Source of the DNA: Planctomycetaceae bacterium
GTDB taxonomy: Bacteria; Planctomycetota; Planctomycetia; Planctomycetales; Planctomycetaceae
NCBI GenBank assembly: GCA_021732975.1
Contig: JAKFWC010000020.1
Location: 1-59,203 of the forward strand
DNA length: 59,203 nucleotides
Direction: 5' to 3'
Both the position numbers and the translations under genes were made by a program. Position 1 is the stretch's first letter. The number at the start of each line of letters is the position of its first letter. The notes beneath the pieces were generated by a model, which was given only the letters and a program-made list of their open reading frames with translations, had not been told where the DNA came from and did not search any database. Of this stretch, positions 11,653-19,582 are shown piece after piece.

Positions 11653-13458
11653 ATGTTCGACCAACGCTTCATTCGTAACTTCTCCATCGTCGCCCATATC
11701 GACCATGGCAAAAGCACGCTTTCCGATCAACTGCTACTGAAAAGCGGCGCGATTACCCAGCGCGAATTTCAGGAACAAATTCTCGACGATCTGGAAGTCG
11801 AACGGGAACGCGGCATCACGGTGAAGGCTCGGGCGGTCGCGATCAACTACACCCTCGACGGCCAGCAGTACGAAATCAATTTCATCGATACCCCCGGCCA
11901 CGTCGACTTCCACTACGAAGTCTCGCGGAGCCTCGCCGCCTGTGAAGGGGCACTCCTTCTCGTCGATGCGTTTCAGGGGGTGCAGGCCCAAACGGTCGCC
12001 AATGCCTATGCGGCGATTGAGGCCGACCTCGAAGTCATCCCGGTCGTGAACAAAGTCGATCTGCCGATCACCCGCATCCCGGAAATTCTGGAAGAAATCG
12101 AAACCGTCGTCGGCCTCGACACCACGAACGTCCTCAAGACCAGTGGCAAATCGGGCATTGGCATCGAAGAATGTTTCCGAGCGATCATCGAACGCATTCC
12201 GGCCCCGAAGGGGGATATCAACGCCCCACTCACAGCACTCATTTTTGACAGTAAGTACGATGTGTATCGCGGTGTCGTCACTTATGTCCGGATTATGGAT
12301 GGGAGTATCCGTAAGGGCCAAAAAGTCCTTTTCATGAAGTCGGCATTAGCCCATGAAGTCTTAGAAATCGGCCAATTCCGTCCCCATATGGAAGCATGCG
12401 ATGATCTCGGGCCAGGCCAGGTCGGTTATATCATTACCGGTGTGAAAGTCCTGGGAAATGTCCATGTCGGCGATACGGTCACAGATTTTCATAACCGTGC
12501 CCCCGCTGCCCTGCCCGGTTATGAGATCCCGCAGCAAATGGTGTTCTGCGGGATGTACCCCATCGACGCGACCGACTTCGAGCATTTGCGCGATCAGTTG
12601 CAGAAAATGAGTCTCAACGATGCCAGCTTCTCCTTCGCGCCCGACACCAGCGATGCTCTTGGCTTCGGTTTTCGCTGCGGTTTTCTCGGCATGCTGCACA
12701 TGGAAATCATCCAACAGCGGCTCGAAAAAGAAGCCGATGTCGACCTGATTCAAACGGCACCGAATGTCACCTATCAACTGGTGAGAACGAATGGCGAGGT
12801 CACCACGCTCGACAGCCCGCAGGATGTCCCCGACGCCGGATCGATCAAGGAGTTGCGTGAACCCATCGCTAAAGTCCACTTCATTCTGCCCAGTGACAAA
12901 ATCGGGCCGATCATGCAACTCTGTGCCGACCGCCGTGGCACATACCTGACCACAGAATACCTCGGTCCGAATCGGGCGCAACTCACGTATGAATTGCCCC
13001 TCGCGGAAATCGTCTTCGACATGTATGACAAGTTGAAGAGCATCACCGCCGGGTACGGCACGATGAATTATGAAGTGATTGGCTTTCGCACGGCTGATCT
13101 GGTGAAAATGGATATCCTCGTTAAAAGCGAAAAGGTCGACGCGCTGGCGGTGATCGTGCATCGCACTCAGGCCGAGCGCCGGGGGCGGGCCGTCTGCAAA
13201 AAGCTGAAGGAAGAAATCAGTCGGCATCAGTTCGAAATTCCGCTGCAGGCGGCTCTGGGCGGACGGGTGATCGCCCGCGAAACGATTCAAGCCGTGCGTA
13301 AAGACGTGACCGCCAAGTGTTACGGCGGCGATATTAGCCGGAAAAAGAAGTTGCTCAGCAAGCAGAAGGAAGGCAAGAAACGCCTCAAACAATTCGGCCA
13401 GGTGGAAATCCCGCAGAAGGCATTCCTTGCCGTTCTCAGTACTAGCGAAGACGAATAA
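11653..13458 (+). CDS. lepA: Elongation factor 4 (LepA)
   Basis: This 601-residue translational GTPase acts on the ribosome, probably at stalled or back-translocating complexes and initiation. The G1 motif AHIDHGKST is near residue 16, RGITVKA forms switch I, DTPGH is G3 and NKVDLP is G4. EF-G-like domains follow, then the LepA-specific C-terminal domain ending KKLLSKQKEGKKRLKQFG. Length (usually about 600) and the lack of an EF-G domain IV insertion support LepA rather than EF-G or TypA. It stands alone, followed by the tRNA fragment and integrative element. Confidence 0.98.
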   Translation: MFDQRFIRNFSIVAHIDHGKSTLSDQLLLKSGAITQREFQEQILDDLEVERERGITVKARAVAINYTLDGQQYEINFIDTPGHVDFHYEVSRSLAACEGALLLVDAFQGVQAQTVANAYAAIEADLEVIPVVNKVDLPITRIPEILEEIETVVGLDTTNVLKTSGKSGIGIEECFRAIIERIPAPKGDINAPLTALIFDSKYDVYRGVVTYVRIMDGSIRKGQKVLFMKSALAHEVLEIGQFRPHMEACDDLGPGQVGYIITGVKVLGNVHVGDTVTDFHNRAPAALPGYEIPQQMVFCGMYPIDATDFEHLRDQLQKMSLNDASFSFAPDTSDALGFGFRCGFLGMLHMEIIQQRLEKEADVDLIQTAPNVTYQLVRTNGEVTTLDSPQDVPDAGSIKELREPIAKVHFILPSDKIGPIMQLCADRRGTYLTTEYLGPNRAQLTYELPLAEIVFDMYDKLKSITAGYGTMNYEVIGFRTADLVKMDILVKSEKVDALAVIVHRTQAERRGRAVCKKLKEEISRHQFEIPLQAALGGRVIARETIQAVRKDVTAKCYGGDISRKKKLLSKQKEGKKRLKQFGQVEIPQKAFLAVLSTSEDE

Positions 13459-13720
13459 CCAGTCCCTTAACTCCGCTTGCGGTTTCGCGCCCCGCGCCGT
13501 TCGCTTCCTACTGTTCTCCGACCTGAACGTTTGACTTGCACCGTGTGTCTCTGTCGTCGATACTTGCAAACTGATGAACGGTGAAAAACCTTCTTCACAC
13601 TTTCCCTATCGGGATCTCGCGCCGATGACCGTTCGCCCCAACACCGCTGCCTCCCGATCGCGCGACATTTCATCGGGAACGGACGGTGCCATAGCCCGCT
13701 AGCCCCAGCGATGCAGCCAT

Positions 13721-13763
13721 CGGGGCCGTAGCTCAATCGGTTAGAGCGCGGGACTCATAATCC
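13721..13763 (+). repeat. attL-like 43-bp repeat containing a truncated tRNA 5' half
   Basis: These 43 bases are identical to 15950-15992 and hold the 5' half of a CAU-anticodon tRNA (acceptor 5' strand, D-arm, anticodon loop CTCATAA). After it the sequence leaves tRNA identity, so no functional tRNA can form here. With the integrase next to the other copy, this is best read as the left attachment site of an integrated element, with crossover in or just 5' of the anticodon-loop region. Confidence 0.88.
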
Positions 13764-13777
13764 CCGCAGAACGAACC

Positions 13778-13999
13778 CTAAGACGCCCTTCGCTGTCCCG
13801 GCGTTTTGGTTTTAGCGGGAATCGCTTGTTTCCCGCGGTGTACACGACTCGGCTTCGTGCGCGGTCCACACAACAGTCTATACAACACTCCGCCTTGACG
13901 GCCTTCCATAAAGGCTAGTCCATCGTCGATGTTGTCCGCGCGAAAAAGGATGGCGTTCGCTTCGACAATGATGAAGGTCGGTCCAAGTTCATTCGCCAT
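13778..13999 (-). CDS. Small protein of the integrative element, unknown
   Basis: This 73-residue frame starts at an ATG preceded by AGAAAGG, a good ribosome-binding site. The protein starts MANELGPTFIIVEANAILFR, a probable beta-strand region, and ends in a basic tail rich in K, R and P. It lies 23 bp downstream of another small gene on the same strand and could share its promoter. I do not recognise the family; role unknown. Confidence 0.5.
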   Translation of the reverse strand: MANELGPTFIIVEANAILFRADNIDDGLAFMEGRQGGVLYRLLCGPRTKPSRVHRGKQAIPAKTKTPGQRRAS

Positions 14000-14022
14000 G
14001 TTTCAAAACCTTTCTGAGGGGC

Positions 14023-14211
14023 TCACGCCCGGCCGTCGCGGTCGACGGCAACACACATCAACAAATCATGGACCACAGCCAGAGCAACACGCCCGAAGGC
14101 ATCGACCGTTAGGACTTCGTCGGCACGGATGACGCCGGTCTGGGCGGTCTTCTTGGGGCGGATGTTCTTGGGATTCGGCTTTGCCGTTCGCTTTCGTTTC
14201 GTTGCCACCAT
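14023..14211 (-). CDS. Small basic protein of the integrative element, unknown
   Basis: This 62-residue protein starts at the ATG at 14211, chosen because AAGGAAG lies seven bases upstream; an upstream ATG at 14244 is at the expected transcription start and lacks a site. The N-terminal third is very basic (TKRKRTAKPNPKNIRPKK), followed by a short hydrophobic segment (VALAVVHDLLMCVAV). A DNA-binding control protein is possible but unproven. It lies under a clear sigma-70-type promoter. Confidence 0.55.
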   Translation of the reverse strand: MVATKRKRTAKPNPKNIRPKKTAQTGVIRADEVLTVDAFGRVALAVVHDLLMCVAVDRDGRA

Positions 14212-14251
14212 CTCAATCTTCCTTGCGTTAGCCCCGTGTTCCATGTGTGTG

Positions 14252-14279
14252 ATGATATCGTCTGCGTGCGTACTGTCAA
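14252..14279 (-). promoter_or_regulatory. Sigma-70-type promoter for the small minus-strand genes
   Basis: Read on the minus strand, a perfect TTGACA (14274-14279) is separated by 16 bp from TATCAT (14252-14257). Transcription would start around 14245, giving a leader of about 35 bases to the ATG at 14211. Confidence 0.7.
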
Positions 14280-14281
14280 CA

Positions 14282-14295
14282 TAGGATTATTCCTA
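14282..14295. promoter_or_regulatory. Palindrome TAGGATTATTCCTA, possible operator
   Basis: A TAGGA/TCCTA dyad with a four-base spacer lies just upstream of the minus-strand -35 box. It sits between the divergent small genes and the integrase operon, and is followed at once by the 8-bp palindrome CTACGTAG (14293-14300). Its place suits a repressor site controlling both directions; the regulator is unknown. Confidence 0.45.
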
Positions 14296-14405
14296 CGTAG
14301 CATAGAATCTTTTGAAAACACGAGGGCAACGCGAGCAAAACCATTGCGGCCGGTAGGGTTGCGTGCGTAGAAAATTCTTTCAGGATTTTTTATGCGAGGG
14401 AAGAA

Positions 14406-14768
14406 ATGGGCAAACCACGACCGAAGGTTCTGGTTTCTGCACTGAAGCGAGCGGCTGATAACCTCAACGGCGTAGCAGCGCAGTTGATGGAAGCGCATCA
14501 GATATTGTTGGGGGCGGAAATGGATTTCGCCTATATTCCGTGGACCAATGCGGACTCCCTGGCGTGCGACAAACTCGTTGAAACAGGCAATGGGATTGTG
14601 GGGCCTGCGAGGACCGCCGCAACTGCTCATCTCGATAAGAGAAAATCGCGTGCAGAGACCGAGCGAGAGCGATCCGCCCGTGATTACAAAAAGCGATTAG
14701 AAAAAGAGAAGGCCGCTGGTGTTGAACCGAAGCCCCGTGGCCGACCACCGAAGAAGTCGTCACCATGA
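14406..14768 (+). CDS. AT-hook-like small protein coupled to integrase
   Basis: This 120-residue protein starts at an ATG preceded by GAGGGAAG and its stop overlaps the integrase start (ATGA), which implies translational coupling. The middle is helical and charged. The C-terminus ends EPKPRGRPPKKSSP, and RGRPPKK fits the AT-hook core (RGRP flanked by basic residues) that binds the minor groove of AT-rich DNA. Such a protein could bend DNA for integration or excision like an excisionase or accessory factor. The role is inferred from motif and coupling; no family is recognised. Confidence 0.65.
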   Translation: MGKPRPKVLVSALKRAADNLNGVAAQLMEAHQILLGAEMDFAYIPWTNADSLACDKLVETGNGIVGPARTAATAHLDKRKSRAETERERSARDYKKRLEKEKAAGVEPKPRGRPPKKSSP

Positions 14769-15940
14769 CAATCAAGGTCTACGTCATCGACTACGGCCGC
14801 AAGTTTTTCGTCATGCAGTGGGTCGACCCAACCACGGGAAAACGCTGCACGAAGTCCACAAAGATGACGAAGCGGCGCGAAGCCGAGCGGGTGGCGACCG
14901 AACTGGAAAAGAAGCTGAATTCTGCCGTTCCCACGGGAGACGGCACCCTTCCCTTCGAGGATTTCGTGCTGCTGTACGACGAGTCGCACCTAGTGTCCTT
15001 GGCCACCGCGAGCCGGTACCGCTCCCTGTCGGTCCTCTCGATCTTCCAGGAGATCATCAACCCGGCGACGATCGGCCATATTTCGACCGGTTCCCTCGTC
15101 CGCTTCACGTCGGCGCTTCGTCAATCCGGATCCCCGAAGAAGTCCGCCGGCAAGGGGAAAGGCGTCTCCGAGGCCACACTGCGGGGCTACTTGGCGACGT
15201 TGCGGGCGGCGCTGTCGTGGGCGAAGACCGCCGGATACCTCGCGGAAGTGCCGAAGATGCCCCGCCTGGCACGCGCCGTGAAGGCTAAAGCCAAAGGACG
15301 ACCGCTGACAGATAAGGAGTTCGTGGCCTTGCTCAGGGCCGTGAAGCCCGTTGTGGGGCGCGCGGCGGCGAAGTCCTGGCGTCGCCTGCTGATCGGCCTG
15401 TGGCTGTCCGGCCTGCGGCTCGGCGAAGCGCTCGAGCTCTCCTGGGACGATCAATCCCGGATCTGGATCGACACCGTATCCAGCGAGTTTCCCTTGCTGG
15501 GGATCGCCGCGGAAGCGGAGAAGGGGTTTCAGAACCGGTTGATGCCGCTCACCCCGGATTTCGGGCGATGGATCCTGAAAACTTCCTCTGAACGCCAGAC
15601 CGGCCTTGTCTTTCCACTGGTGAAAGCCCGGTACAAGGATGTCACCCACCCCGATCATGTGTCAAAAGTCATCACGAAGATCGGGCGGGCGTCGAAGGTG
15701 CAAGTTTCCGCCGCTGGAAAGTTCGCTTCCGCACACGATCTCCGGCGAACATTCGGTCTCCGCTGGTCGCAGAAGCGATATCCCGCTGAGTTGCAACAAA
15801 TGATGCGACACGAGAACATTCAGACCACAATGGCTTACTACGCAGTGGGTTCCGCCACGGAACTGGCAGCGAGATTGTGGGCTGCGGATGCCAAAAGCGA
15901 CACAACACCGGACACAACACTGAACAAAAAAACTCAATGA
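14765..15940 (+). CDS. int: Tyrosine recombinase / integrase
   Basis: This 391-residue integrase has an N-terminal arm-binding region, a SAM-like core-binding domain (about residues 60-165) and a C-terminal catalytic domain. Catalytic residues can be placed: R218 (SGLRLGEAL), H324 and R327 (AHDLRRTFG), H349 (MMRHEN) and the nucleophile Y358 or Y359 (MAYYAV). It ends ten bases before the intact CAU tRNA gene and lies between the 43-bp repeats, so its likely target is that tRNA. Family members cut and rejoin DNA through a 3'-phosphotyrosine. The enzyme looks intact, so excision may still be possible. Confidence 0.95.
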   Translation: MTIKVYVIDYGRKFFVMQWVDPTTGKRCTKSTKMTKRREAERVATELEKKLNSAVPTGDGTLPFEDFVLLYDESHLVSLATASRYRSLSVLSIFQEIINPATIGHISTGSLVRFTSALRQSGSPKKSAGKGKGVSEATLRGYLATLRAALSWAKTAGYLAEVPKMPRLARAVKAKAKGRPLTDKEFVALLRAVKPVVGRAAAKSWRRLLIGLWLSGLRLGEALELSWDDQSRIWIDTVSSEFPLLGIAAEAEKGFQNRLMPLTPDFGRWILKTSSERQTGLVFPLVKARYKDVTHPDHVSKVITKIGRASKVQVSAAGKFASAHDLRRTFGLRWSQKRYPAELQQMMRHENIQTTMAYYAVGSATELAARLWAADAKSDTTPDTTLNKKTQ

Positions 15941-15949
15941 TTTCCCGAG

Positions 15950-15992
15950 CGGGGCCGTAGCTCAATCGGTTAGAGCGCGGGACTCATAATCC
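15950..15992 (+). repeat. attR-like 43-bp repeat within the intact tRNA gene
   Basis: This is the second copy of the 43-bp repeat found at 13721-13763. It covers the tRNA from just before its first base to the 3' side of the anticodon stem. The tRNA 3' half outside the repeat would be original chromosome. Confidence 0.88.
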
Positions 15993-16024
15993 TAAGGTTG
16001 TCGGTTCGAGTCCGACCGGCCCCA
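15951..16024 (+). tRNA. tRNA with CAU anticodon (elongator Met or Ile2)
   Basis: This 74-base sequence folds as a standard tRNA: acceptor GGGGCCG/CGGCCCC, D-stem GCTC/GAGC, anticodon loop CTCATAA, T-stem GTCGG/CCGAC with TTCGAGT loop. CCA is not encoded. The CAU anticodon means elongator methionine or, after lysidine modification, AUA-isoleucine; I cannot decide. The anticodon stem is weak: the outer pair is C-A and the next G-U. The first 42 bases lie in the direct repeat of the integrative element, so this gene appears to be a junction product. Confidence 0.92.
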
Positions 16025-16051
16025 TTTCTCTCTGACTTCGCGAACGAGGCC

Positions 16052-17251
16052 TCATGCCCCCAGTAGGATCGCGGCGGCGTTTTCGATCGCGGCAGCGATG
16101 TCCTGCAAAAATGCGGCGGCGGGGGCACCATCGATGGCGGCATGATCGAATGTCAGGCTGAGCGTCATTCGCAGTCCAGGCACGATCCGGTCATCGTCCG
16201 ACACCACGGCTTCGCGACGAACGGCCCCCAATCCCAGCACGGCGATTTCGGGGTAGTTGATGATCGGCGTGAAACCGTCGATGCCATACGATCCGAGGTT
16301 CGAGATCGTCAGCACACCGGCCTGCATTTCGGCAATTGACAATTTCCCGTGGCGCGCCCGTTCGATCAGACTTTTTGAGTCCTTCGCAATCTGCAGCAAC
16401 GCCGTGCGTGCGACATTACGGACAATCGGGACCAGCAATCCGTCCGGCGTATCGACGGCAATGCCGATGTGATACTGCTCCTCTGGTACGGCGATCAGCG
16501 TGGATTGTTGCGGATCCCAGCGAACGGCCAACTGAGGATGTCGTGCCAGCACCTTGGCCACCAGGCATGCGACGATGTCCGTGAACGCGGGCACCAGCGC
16601 CGCTTTTGTCGCCTTGAATTGATCTCGCAAGCCAACGATTCCCGCCGCATTGGCCCCCGTTGTCAGTGTTACGGGGATGGTGCGATGCACGCTGGTCCGC
16701 AGGCGTTCGGCGATTGCTTTTCGCCGAGGCGTCAGCAGGACACGATCACCGGATATCGCCGGAACCACAGTCGGCATGGCAGCGCGAACATCGGCTTCGC
16801 GGATGCGGCCATCGCGACCGGTACCGGACAATTCGGTCCAATCGACACCGAGTTCGTTCGCCACATGTTTGGCCCGCGGACTGGCGACCGGTGTGGTGCC
16901 TGTCGGGGCGGCAGATTCCACGGCAAGATGGATTTCCGGCGCAGATTCCACAATATCCTGCGTCGGGGCAACCCACTTGGGGGCATCACCACTCGGCAAC
17001 GGTTCCCCCGGTGCGAGGAGATAACCGAGCAATGCTCCCACTGGAATCGTGCTGCCGGGTTTGGGGGCATCGGGCGGGATGTAGAGTTCGCCCGCGTCAA
17101 GCGATTCAATCTCCTGCGTCGCCTTTTCGCCTTCGAGTTCAAACAGGGGCTCGCCGACGGTTACGTCCGCGCCGGGCAGTTTGAGCCAACCGACAAAAGT
17201 GCCTTCTTCCATCGACCAACCGAGCCGTGGTAAACGAATTTCGTGAGGCAT
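16052..17251 (-). CDS. 2-oxo acid dehydrogenase E2 (dihydrolipoyl acyltransferase)
   Basis: This 399-residue E2 core has one lipoyl domain (residues 1-80, lipoyl-lysine in EGEKATQEIES), a linker, a peripheral subunit-binding domain (SPRAKHVANELGVDW...GRDGRIREADV) and the catalytic acyltransferase domain, with the catalytic histidine in DHAAIDGAPAA near the C-terminus. It transfers an acyl group from lipoate to CoA. It follows the fused E1 on the same strand, with a palindromic repeat in between. No E3 is in the cluster, so a shared lipoamide dehydrogenase must be used. Whether the substrate is pyruvate, acetoin or branched 2-oxo acids is open. Confidence 0.93.
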   Translation of the reverse strand: MPHEIRLPRLGWSMEEGTFVGWLKLPGADVTVGEPLFELEGEKATQEIESLDAGELYIPPDAPKPGSTIPVGALLGYLLAPGEPLPSGDAPKWVAPTQDIVESAPEIHLAVESAAPTGTTPVASPRAKHVANELGVDWTELSGTGRDGRIREADVRAAMPTVVPAISGDRVLLTPRRKAIAERLRTSVHRTIPVTLTTGANAAGIVGLRDQFKATKAALVPAFTDIVACLVAKVLARHPQLAVRWDPQQSTLIAVPEEQYHIGIAVDTPDGLLVPIVRNVARTALLQIAKDSKSLIERARHGKLSIAEMQAGVLTISNLGSYGIDGFTPIINYPEIAVLGLGAVRREAVVSDDDRIVPGLRMTLSLTFDHAAIDGAPAAAFLQDIAAAIENAAAILLGA

Positions 17252-17281
17252 GCTGAGCTTCAGTCAAAGTTGAATTTGGAT

Positions 17282-17360
17282 TGTGTGCCACGGCCGTGTC
17301 GGCCGTGTGATGTTGCAAGCACCTCGCCAATTCTCACGGCCGACACGGCCGTGGCACACA
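17282..17360. repeat. CACGGCCGTG-family inverted repeat, copy 2
   Basis: The two arms include a perfect 26-bp complement built from GTGCCACGGCCGTG followed by TCGGCCGTG, with a loop of about 25 bp. It lies between the E1 stop and the E2 start in the same transcriptional direction. Confidence 0.9.
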
Positions 17361-17387
17361 GGCAAACATGGCACTCAACGATTACGG

Positions 17388-19379
17388 TCATTCCCGCATC
17401 AAATCGCGGATGGCCTGCGCAATGTCGGCGGGTTGCGGGACGACGACGGTTTCGAGCGAGGGGCTGTACGGTGTCGGACAGAACGCACCGGTCACCCGGC
17501 GGATTGGGGCGTCGAGGTCGTTGAAGCCTTCATCCACGACCCGTGCGGCAATTTCTGCACTGAAACCGTATTGTCCCGGGGGTTCATCGACGATCAACAA
17601 GCGCCCGGTCTTATGGACGGATTGCAGAATCGTCGCGGTATCGAGCGGCGATACCGTGCGCGGGTCGACAAGTTCCACCGAGATACCGTCGCGCTCGAGT
17701 TCTTCGCAGACGGAGAGCGTTTGATGGACCATTCGCGCAAGAGCCACCACGGTGACATGGCGGCCTTCACGGACGATGCGGGCTTTGCCGAATTCGATCT
17801 CGTAGTCCCCGTCGGGCACCGGCCCCTTGGTTTGCAGAATCTCGCGATGTTCGAGGAAGAGCACGGGATCATCGCACCGCAGCGCGTGCTTCAACAACCC
17901 CTTCGCATCTTCGGCGGAGGACGGCACCACCACCCGTAATCCAGGCACCTGACCGAACATTCCATAATAGCTGCCGGAGTGATGGGTCGCGGCGGAGTGA
18001 CCGATGCCGATGCAACCGCGAAGCAACACGGGCATCTTCAACCGCCCGCTGGACATGTACTGCATCTTTGCAATCTGGTTGACGATTTCCGCGAAGCCGT
18101 CGAGCACGAAATCGACAAACATGAAATCGATCACCGGGCGCGTGCCGGTCATCGCGGCTCCGCATGCAAGGCCGACGAAACCCCGCTCGCAGATCGGCGT
18201 GTCACACAACCGCTCTGGACCGTAAAGATCGTAGAGACCTTTCGTCGTGACGAAGTTCCCGCCCCGTTTGCCGATTCCTTCGCCCATCACAAAAATGCCG
18301 GGATTGACCGCCATTTCTTCGGACAGAGCTTCCAGCGTCGCCTGTGAAAATGTGATCGTCCGCGTGGAGGCAGATTTCGCGGCGGTCGTGATCGGTTTGG
18401 GCGGGGCATAGACGTGCTGCGTCGCGGTGCTGGGTTCGGGGACAGGGCTGGCTTCCGCAAACGCGCGACCTTCCTGGACCAGTGTGGCGACCTCTTTATC
18501 AATCGCATCCAGATGTGTGGTCACGGCGGCGGCGTCCATTCCCGCAAGCGGAATAGCGGTTATCGTCGTCCGCAATCGAACGATCGGACAACGATGCTTC
18601 CACTGCTCGACTTCTTCGCGAGTGCGGTAGGTGAAGTCGCCCATCCCCTCGGCGTGAGCGCGAGTCCGGTACGTTTTGCATTCGAGCAGCGTCGGTCCGT
18701 CACCGGCGCGCGCGCGGGCAATGGCTTCCCCGGCGAGGCGATGAATCTCCAGCACATCGTTGCCATCGACTTCGATGCCGGGAATGCCGTACGCCGCGCC
18801 GCGACTGGCCACGCTCGGATTGCCGCTGGCATACGACGATGGAACCTCGGTGGCGTATTGATTGTTCTCACACACAAACAGCACCGGCAACTTCCAGATG
18901 GAAGCCATGTTGAGGCCTTCGTGGAACGCCCCATTGTTGACGGCCCCGTCACCGAAAAACGCGACGCCGACGGCTCCGGTCTTGAGAAGCATCGACGTGT
19001 ATCCGCCCCCGCACGCCTGCAGAATGCACGGGGCGACAATCCCGCTGGTCCCCATCATGCCGATCTCGGGGGAGAAGATGTGCATACTCCCGCCGCGGCC
19101 TTGCGAGCAACCGGTCGACCGCCCGAACAACTCCGCCATCAACTCCCGCGGCGGCATCCCCTTGGCGAGTGCGTGCCCATGCCCCCGGTGCGTGCTGAAG
19201 ACAGAATCCGCCTTCGTCAAATGCGCACACACGCCGGTGGCAATCGCTTCCTGTCCGACATAGGTGTGACAGGCCCCATGAATGAGCCCCCGCTGATGGC
19301 ACCGCGCGAGTTCCTCTTCCGTCTGCCGGATGACTTGCATGGTGCGATAAAGAGCCAGTGACATGCGCGCGGTGTCCAT
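17388..19379 (-). CDS. Fused E1 alpha-beta 2-oxo acid dehydrogenase (TPP-dependent)
   Basis: This 663-residue protein joins both E1 subunits in one chain. The alpha half (about residues 1-320) has HRGHGH, GTSGIVAP and the thiamine-diphosphate motif GDGAVNNGAFHE. A proline/threonine-rich linker follows. The beta half (about 335-663) starts with RTITFSQATLEALSEEM and has the transketolase Pyr and C-terminal domains. It decarboxylates a 2-oxo acid and acylates the E2 lipoate. The Met at 19379 is chosen because MDTARMSLALYRTMQ aligns with E1 alpha starts; 41 upstream codons look unrelated. It is similar in style to acetoin or pyruvate dehydrogenase E1. Confidence 0.93.
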   Translation of the reverse strand: MDTARMSLALYRTMQVIRQTEEELARCHQRGLIHGACHTYVGQEAIATGVCAHLTKADSVFSTHRGHGHALAKGMPPRELMAELFGRSTGCSQGRGGSMHIFSPEIGMMGTSGIVAPCILQACGGGYTSMLLKTGAVGVAFFGDGAVNNGAFHEGLNMASIWKLPVLFVCENNQYATEVPSSYASGNPSVASRGAAYGIPGIEVDGNDVLEIHRLAGEAIARARAGDGPTLLECKTYRTRAHAEGMGDFTYRTREEVEQWKHRCPIVRLRTTITAIPLAGMDAAAVTTHLDAIDKEVATLVQEGRAFAEASPVPEPSTATQHVYAPPKPITTAAKSASTRTITFSQATLEALSEEMAVNPGIFVMGEGIGKRGGNFVTTKGLYDLYGPERLCDTPICERGFVGLACGAAMTGTRPVIDFMFVDFVLDGFAEIVNQIAKMQYMSSGRLKMPVLLRGCIGIGHSAATHHSGSYYGMFGQVPGLRVVVPSSAEDAKGLLKHALRCDDPVLFLEHREILQTKGPVPDGDYEIEFGKARIVREGRHVTVVALARMVHQTLSVCEELERDGISVELVDPRTVSPLDTATILQSVHKTGRLLIVDEPPGQYGFSAEIAARVVDEGFNDLDAPIRRVTGAFCPTPYSPSLETVVVPQPADIAQAIRDLMRE

Positions 19380-19504
19380 CGGGGAAACGTGGTCGATCAA
19401 TGTTGGGATGTACCGAATGTTGGAGAACGCGGACAATACTCCATCGGGAAGTCGGGCTGAAAGTCGACCGGCCGAGATTCCGTATCTACCCACGAACTGC
19501 ACAC

Positions 19505-19558
19505 ATCAGCGACGGATTCTAGTCTTCATTGATTCATGGAAAATGCTCCGTCGCTGAT
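19505..19558. repeat. CAGCGACGG-family inverted repeat, copy 1
   Basis: Twelve-base perfect arms of ATCAGCGACGGA type enclose about 30 bp. The right arm continues into GCGTCCCGCTCG, matching the longer copy at 38531-38620. It lies after the stop codon of the beta-propeller gene, before the E1 gene on the same strand. Confidence 0.8.
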
Positions 19559-19582
19559 GCGTCCCGCTCGTCAAATACTTGG

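Larger units (their letters stand above)
13764..15949. mobile_element. Small tRNA-targeted integrative element (about 2.2 kb)
   Basis: The interval between two 43-bp direct repeats holds a tyrosine integrase beside the right repeat, a small basic protein coupled to it, and two small minus-strand genes with their own promoter. No replication, transfer or capsid genes are present, so it is either a minimal integrative element, a satellite, or the remnant of a larger island. The repeat unit distance is 2,229 bp. Confidence 0.8.

Noticed and set aside
12361..13569. A 402-codon open frame antisense to lepA
   Set aside because: LepA is complete on the plus strand and the antisense product shows no family features.
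14023..14244. Longer form of the small element protein starting at 14244
   Set aside because: That codon falls at about the predicted transcription start, while AAGGAAG precedes the ATG at 14211.
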